This document shows, piece after piece, positions 58,690 to 64,000 of a stretch of 64,000 bases of DNA. The notes beneath the pieces are model-generated. The model was not told where the DNA came from, did no database searches, and saw only the letters and a program-made list of their open reading frames with translations. The stretch covers positions 558,001 to 622,000 of the forward strand of contig JAIOKI010000006.1 in NCBI GenBank assembly GCA_028335825.1, read 5' to 3'. Position numbers and translations under genes: made by a program. Positions within the stretch are counted from its first letter, which is position 1, and each line of letters begins with the position of its first letter. Source of the stretch: Nosema muscidifuracis (Eukaryota; Microsporidia; Nosematidae).

Positions 58690-59260
58690 TGTTTATTGTA
58701 GAAATGTTTCACTTATTATTTTTAAAAGATTATTTCTCTTCTTTAATTCTGTTATTATAATGATAAGCTTTGAATAGTCATAATTATATTCTAAATCATC
58801 TTTCTTTGATACTAACAATATTAAAGTTAAATGATTAATGTATTTTTTAGGTTTTATTTTTGTTATATTTTCTTGGTTTTATATACCCATCATTTTCAAC
58901 AATAACTTTTGTTCCTTTTACAATATTAGTATCTTTATTTTTTTTCTATGTCAACTTAAACTGTATCTATAGTTTTTGAAATGTCATTTTCACCACTATT
59001 CTTTGTATCTTTTACGTCAATTTTAACTTTATCTTTAGCATTATTTGATCCTTCTACTACATTTAATTTTTTACCCATACTATTTCTATAAAATTTGTAA
59101 TTCTCCTAAGTACTATATGTTATATAATTTAGATAACAAGTACTAATTAATAGTGAATGTAGCACTACTAGATAGTTGAGTATTAAAACTACATATTTAA
59201 TGTAATAACATCTCCATTAGTAGAATATTGATCAGCTAGTAATAATGTTTCATTTTCTTC
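58690..59260 (-). pseudogene. Decayed minus-strand gene of unknown family
   Basis: In minus-strand order: LTVEENETLLLADQYSTNGD (about 59,255-59,195), MGKKLNVVEGSNNAKDKV continuing to ENDISKTIDTV (about 59,080-58,960), KGTKVIVENDGYIKPRKY (about 58,925-58,865), and PKKYINHLTLILLVSKKDD ending in LLKIISETFLQ with a TAA at about 58,693. The pieces are in at least three frames. The Val/Asp/Lys-rich middle differs from the Asn/Lys style of the array genes. The end shows no membrane helix. The family is unknown, and the upstream limit is lost in AT-rich sequence. Confidence 0.45.
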
Positions 59261-59264
59261 AACT

Positions 59265-59462
59265 GTGAGTTTAAGAACATATGATGATGTCATTTTAATT
59301 GTTCATACAAGAGAATTATTTTATACTTATTATGAACAAACAAACTGTTTTAGAACAAAATTGATAATTATTCAAAAAAATCATGTAAATTTAAATGATA
59401 CAGTTATGATTTGTTTAAGATTAAAATATATTCAATGTTTAAGTCATTATATCAATAAATAG
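59265..59462 (+). pseudogene. Short open fragment, possibly a gene relic
   Basis: 65 codons open on the plus strand without an ATG at the beginning (GTG at 59,265). The fragment TYDDVILIVHTRELFYTYY is rich in hydrophobic alternation and has a faint resemblance to the beta stretch after Y-x-x-Y in the array family. No leader or CCC signal. It may be a fragment of a lost member or chance. Confidence 0.2.
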
Positions 59463-59645
59463 AATTAGATAGTTAATAAATAATTCAAAAGTTTTTTAAT
59501 TAAATAATTATATAAGTTGATATTTTTCTCAAATACTTCTATTTATATAATTGATCTATTTTCTGTAATTTATATTTATCTTGACTATTTGTTTATATTG
59601 TAAAAATATTGTTAACCCTCTGTTATATGTGATATTAATATAAAA

Positions 59646-60392
59646 TTATATTTTATTGAGGTATGATATTATAAAAGAATAATACTCTGGATTTCTAGCA
59701 GCATCAAAATGAGTACTTTCTTTCAAATATTGTATAGAACTATTATGTGTCATATTAGCCAACTGTAGACCTTCTGAATTTTTTATAAGAGTATCTTTAT
59801 CACTTAAGAGAAATAAGACATTTTCTAAATATTTAATATCTGTATTCTTCCATGTATCTACTACTAGATATGAAAATATAGAAGAATAAAATTTATACTT
59901 AATAACTGATTTATAATCAATAAAAGGATTCTCTAAAATAACTTTTTTACATTTCATCAGTCTACTAAATTGGATAGCTAAACAACAACCAAGTGATTGG
60001 CCAAAAACTATTAATTTTTTACCCCTTTTCTTTACAAAATCAGAAAATAAATTGACTTCATTTCGTATTCCTTTTTCTGATGATACACCTCTAGAATTAA
60101 ATACACCCCTCATATTGAATGATAAAACATTATGATTAGTTTTATCAGCCATATCTTGCAATAACTTTTTATAAATAACACCTGAAATGATTGAACCATG
60201 GAAGAATATGATATCTGTAGAACTATTTTTATCAAACAAATAAATATCAATATTGTTATAAATAGTATGTACTTCCATGACTACAGGTCTCTTCATTGTA
60301 AAGAGTATTTTACGTTGTATAACAAATAATGTAAAGTTTGAAATAAATAATAAATTTATAACAAATATAAAAAATCTATTTATCTTTTTCAT
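59646..60392 (-). CDS. Membrane-anchored alpha/beta hydrolase (ABHD13/BEM46 type)
   Basis: An intact 248-residue serine hydrolase. An N-terminal membrane anchor (residues about 7-26, FFIFVINLLFISNFTLFVIQ) is followed by the hydrolase domain. Visible landmarks are the oxyanion-side FFHGS (63-67), the family motif FNMRGVFNSRG (92-102), the nucleophile elbow GQSLG (131-135, Ser133), the acid in LLSDKDTLI (Asp200 likely) and the His in ESTHFDA (His228). Order and spacing fit the ABHD13/BEM46 family, whose members are anchored enzymes; ABHD13-like proteins are considered depalmitoylase candidates, but the substrate here cannot be told from sequence. It is slightly shorter than yeast and animal relatives, as usual for microsporidia. 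ACCCATATG on the minus strand (GGG at 60,395-60,397) supports the start. Confidence 0.92.
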   Translation of the reverse strand: MKKINRFFIFVINLLFISNFTLFVIQRKILFTMKRPVVMEVHTIYNNIDIYLFDKNSSTDIIFFHGSIISGVIYKKLLQDMADKTNHNVLSFNMRGVFNSRGVSSEKGIRNEVNLFSDFVKKRGKKLIVFGQSLGCCLAIQFSRLMKCKKVILENPFIDYKSVIKYKFYSSIFSYLVVDTWKNTDIKYLENVLFLLSDKDTLIKNSEGLQLANMTHNSSIQYLKESTHFDAARNPEYYSFIISYLNKI

Positions 60393-60397
60393 ATGGG
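60390..60397 (-). promoter_or_regulatory. CCC start-proximal signal
   Basis: On the minus strand CCCATATG places CCC two bases upstream of the hydrolase ATG, exactly as at 10,818-10,825 in the paralogue array. The signal is thus not specific to one gene family. Confidence 0.7.
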
Positions 60398-62016
60398 TAA
60401 TATAGTTATAATGTTTAACATTAAAATTTTTAAATTTAATTTACTATTTTAAAAATATCTTTTTTAGATGACAAATCTGGACATGGTATATAGATTAGTT
60501 TATAATGGATAATTATTTAAATTTACTATAAATTGAGGATTTAATATAATGATGTAATTTCTCAAAAATTTATATCTTACATTAAGTTTTCTTCTTATAT
60601 CAACTTATATATAGTATTACTTTATCTAATATATTGTTCAGTTAAATATAAAAATGATATATATAATCTAATTTATTCTAGTATAATTCACATTATTTTT
60701 AATAATATATAAAATGATTTATAATGAGTCTTTTCTTTAATATATAAGACAATAAAATAATTATTTTAAAATCTAGTAATTCATTAATTTTTTAAAAATA
60801 AAAATCTGATGTTATTACAATACATTCTTTGAAATATGAAAAAATTAATGTTTAATTAAGCTGTATAATTTTGATTATAAATTGAAATATATTTTATATA
60901 ATATAGAGTAGAAATGAAAGTTAACTTTTTTTGAAGAAATTTATTTTTTAAATAATATATCGATAATTAATTAGATATAAAAGAATATAATTTATTTTGG
61001 AAATAGATTGATACAAGAAATCTCATATCTTATGTTTAATTTATAGAAATAAGCTACTGAATTAGATAAAGAGATTTGTAATAATGAAACATATAAAAAA
61101 GTGAATTACTGGTTTATTCATCATTGAGATTAATAGAATTTCATATAAAACTTTATAAAAATGAATTTGTTATTTAATCATATTTATACTGTACTATTTT
61201 CGATTTTCAAAATAGATCATTAGCATTTTAATATCAGCTCATAAATAAAAATCAATATTTTTAGATTCAATATATCTGTTTCAAATTAAAAATATTAATT
61301 TTTTTCACTACCTCGTCGTGATCATTTAAAACTAACTAGTATCAATAGATTATTAACATGTACAGATTTAGTATATAATTGAGACTGAAATGAATACATA
61401 ATTAAAAATATAACTATATTATTGAAAGCATATCGTTGAAATATGAATGCAGAATATATTTATCAGAATTACTCAAAACCAGACGTGAAATAATCTAAAA
61501 AAATATAAAGAATAAGATACTGGTATACACTTAAAATAGAAAATATATTTATAAGTCTAAAATTATATTTATTCAACTTGTGACCATAACTGTCTTTGTA
61601 TAATAATGAAGATTAAATTTCATACAAAAATAAATAAATGTCATAGGGATATATTTTTATTATAATTTATTAATGAATCATTTGATAGTATATCATATAT
61701 TCATTGTTCTTACATAAGATTAATATTAGTTATAATATTTAAAAAATATTAAATGATTTTTATTTTAAAATCATAAATATATATCTAATTTGTACGTATC
61801 TTTTATATTATTATGTAATTAATTTATTTAATATTTTAATATAAAAGATCATAATTAAAAAGATGAATTTTGATAATATTGTTTCATTAAACTTCTCTTT
61901 ATCATAAGAGATATATCGATCTGAAATTTAGATAATAATTAATAAATTTGTAAATAACAACAAATTAAAAATAAACAAATTGATATTTATTCTATAAATA
62001 ATTTCATTGATGCTTA
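60398..62016. other. Divergent intergenic region
   Basis: 1.6 kb between two divergent genes. No frame, RNA or transposon motif is recognised. Confidence 0.4.
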
Positions 62017-62025
62017 CCCTTAATG
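62017..62025 (+). promoter_or_regulatory. CCC start-proximal signal
   Basis: CCCTTAATG: CCC at 62,017-62,019 is three bases before the ATG at 62,023. Confidence 0.7.
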
Positions 62026-62943
62026 CAGCTATATGATATTCTAAATTGCAACAAAAATGCCACTCAAGATGAAATCAAAAAGGCATACTGCAATATCATT
62101 AAGTTAAGGAACAGTAATTGTAATGCATATATTATTAATAGTGCATACAAATTACTTCGTAATAATGAAAGTAGATCTTTTTATGATTTATATGGGGATA
62201 TATCAATATCATTATTGACTTCGATAAGGTATCATTTTGGCTTTATCTCTTTATGTAATCATATAAATATTCTTAGTTTTATTACTATAGTTGCTCTTAA
62301 TTTAATAGGATTTTTATTATTGCATGTGATACCTTACAAATTTCTGATTGTAGTTCTTAATACTTCAACAGTGATTTTCATCTTATCTTTAATTCCTAAA
62401 AGTCTTATGTTAATTAGGAAAATAGGAGATACTGATGAATTGAGAAGATGCATGAATATTGTATCATTTATAGCTTTAAATTATTCTATTAGTAGTTATA
62501 TGATAATTTACTGTATAGAATTAGAGAATATATATTTGTTATGTATATTAAACGTATTATTCGTTTTTTATATATTTATGACTTTACTTAATAGAAGTAT
62601 AAGTCAAAAAGAAAAATTCAATCCAAAGATCAACTTGCTATTTATATTATTAGTTGGAGTTGTACAGATATTTATGTTATGGAATATATACATGTTAATA
62701 ATAGTATCATTATTTATTTTAGGATTTATTGTTGGAATTTTGAGTAGATTATCTTTGAAGGAGATATTTGTATTCTCTAGTTATATCTGTTATTTATATA
62801 TCCTGTCTTTATCTTTAAATATATGTAGAACTAATTGGATAATGTTTATAATGATATTTAGTATGATGGCTATAATAACTTATAATTTAATTGTGATTGT
62901 ATATATATATATTTGTAGAGACCTTCCAAAATATTATTATTAA
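62023..62943 (+). CDS. Polytopic membrane protein with N-terminal J-like domain lacking HPD
   Basis: 306 residues. Residues 3-59 follow a J domain: LYDILNCNKNATQDEIKKAY (helices I and II), then NSAYKLLRNNESRSFYDLYG (helices III and IV). The loop between helices II and III, normally with HPD, is shortened to KLRNSNCN with no HPD, so ordinary stimulation of an Hsp70 ATPase is unlikely. About eight membrane helices follow (near 82-103, 106-128, 145-165, 168-189, 203-221, 223-241, 248-266, 272-297), ending in a short RDLPKYYY tail. The layout, an N-terminal J-like domain on a multi-pass membrane protein, suggests an endoplasmic reticulum or other endomembrane protein. No conserved family motif beyond the J-like part was recognised. 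Start supported by the CCC signal. Confidence 0.85.
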   Translation: MQLYDILNCNKNATQDEIKKAYCNIIKLRNSNCNAYIINSAYKLLRNNESRSFYDLYGDISISLLTSIRYHFGFISLCNHINILSFITIVALNLIGFLLLHVIPYKFLIVVLNTSTVIFILSLIPKSLMLIRKIGDTDELRRCMNIVSFIALNYSISSYMIIYCIELENIYLLCILNVLFVFYIFMTLLNRSISQKEKFNPKINLLFILLVGVVQIFMLWNIYMLIIVSLFILGFIVGILSRLSLKEIFVFSSYICYLYILSLSLNICRTNWIMFIMIFSMMAIITYNLIVIVYIYICRDLPKYYY

Positions 62944-62949
62944 ATAATT

Positions 62950-63760
62950 AGACTTAATATTTTTACTAATAAACACATCACTAAATATTAAAAAAGTAAG
63001 AAGGATAATAATTATTTTAAATCATGATATCATTGAAAGTTAGAGAAATATATTGAATGAATATAATATTCTAGAAGTATAGAAATTATTCAATGATATA
63101 AAAAATACAAAAAGTATTTTCTTAATACACACTCAAAGGTATCATCTAAAAACTTACCTTTATTGATTTCTTCTTAAGTCTTTATTATTATATCTCTTTG
63201 ATATTATATTTGTGATATGAAAATCTATTAGTAATATCTTCACTATGATTCATCTCAATAAATTTTAGTAATTTTATTATATCATTGATGTATTTCATTT
63301 ATTTCTCAACACCTTCTATTAGCCAAAATACGTCAGTAGATGATCATTCATTATATAATTATTTAACATTAAAAGTTTGTTGTTCAAAGATATAAGGATA
63401 ATTTTTTATATTTAGTATGAGTATATTAACTTAAGCTAGAAAATTAAAGATTGACTGATTCATAATGTCATTGATTTATAAATTGAAATTATTTTCTTAC
63501 ATGTTTAGATATTTATTCTCGACCAATACTTCTTTACTGTGGAAGATACAGACATATGTGAATTAATCTTTTAACGAAATAGTATCCATATATATAAAAA
63601 GTTTAAAATTTGACATTTATATATTGTTAACCATAATAATAAAATTACATACTTGTTCTGAGAACAAAAAAGTTTAATCTAGAATATTAAAATCAATATG
63701 TTTAATCTGACTTAAATCTCCACAATAAACATTAAGAAAGTATAATTTAAATAATATTTA
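62950..63760 (-). mobile_element. Possible LTR-retroelement fossil at the right edge
   Basis: Minus-strand patches near 63,590-63,680 (NKYVILLLWL, KRLIHICLYLP) and 63,200-63,330 (MKYINDIIKLLKFIEMNHSED) faintly recall a reverse-transcriptase region. The assignment is weak. It is old and broken, with no terminal repeats seen. Confidence 0.22.
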
Positions 63761-64000
63761 GTATGTCAATATAATATTATAAAATTTTCTATATAGTGAT
63801 GGTCTATATCTATTTCTTATAATATTATATAGATCATCTTTTCAAAAGAATAAAATTATAAAAATTAGATTTTTAGTAAGAGTTTATAATATATGATTAG
63901 TTATATATAAATTAATTTAGAAATAATTAAACTTATTTATATTTTATAGATTTCTCAATTGATACATCTTCACTTGTTGTATCTAATATGTTGAGTGTTC

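Noticed and set aside
1-64000. Bacterial or plasmid origin of the window, with ribosome binding sites
   Set aside because: No purine-rich ribosome sites precede the starts, C runs sit at the ATG instead, spacers are long, and the LINE, LTR and hydrolase types are eukaryotic.

Overview
The window looks like nuclear DNA of a microsporidian, most likely of the Nosema/Vairimorpha type. It is extremely AT-rich, its genes are intronless single reading frames, and nearly every convincing start codon has a run of two to four C residues 3-6 bases upstream (CCCTAATG, CCCATATG, CCCCATAATG). That pattern is the CCC-type signal known from this group. Decayed LINE, LTR-element and Mutator-like DNA-transposon remains fit the larger, gene-poor genomes of Nosema-like species. 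The genus is an inference. Coding density is low: about ten intact genes, of which two are second copies, in 64 kb.

Region 1, 0.8-36.7 kb, all genes on the plus strand. This is an array of divergent paralogues that share an N-terminal secretion signal, a Y-x-V/I-Y motif, a beta-type stretch and an alpha-helical body. Several end in a charged low-complexity tail plus one membrane helix and a short basic end. Members start at 5703, 8132, 10823, 13624 (broken), 16787 and 18824. A different secreted-type gene at 829-2524 is split by a frameshift. A 12.15-kb block carrying the members at 13624, 16787 and 18824 is repeated head to tail (12,379-24,528 and 24,529-36,679). Worn 3' ends of one LINE family lie between the paralogues, always on the opposite strand.

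Region 2, 36.7-56.5 kb, mostly decayed. It holds broken LTR-retroelement fossils, a two-member Cys-rich double-helix membrane family (38.3-39.2 kb, and a more decayed copy at 43.1-44.15 kb), a Mutator-like transposase remnant (51.3-52.2 kb), and a frameshifted secreted-type gene (55.1-56.4 kb). Genes here are on the minus strand.

Region 3, 56.5-64 kb. It holds a decayed minus-strand gene, an intact membrane-anchored alpha/beta hydrolase of the ABHD13/BEM46 type (minus), and an intact polytopic membrane protein with an N-terminal J-like domain that lacks the HPD motif (plus).

The most notable feature is the array of secretory-pathway paralogues. It is plausibly a lineage-specific surface or secreted family and was recently enlarged by the tandem duplication, if that duplication is not an assembly artefact. 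No tRNA, rRNA or CRISPR was found.
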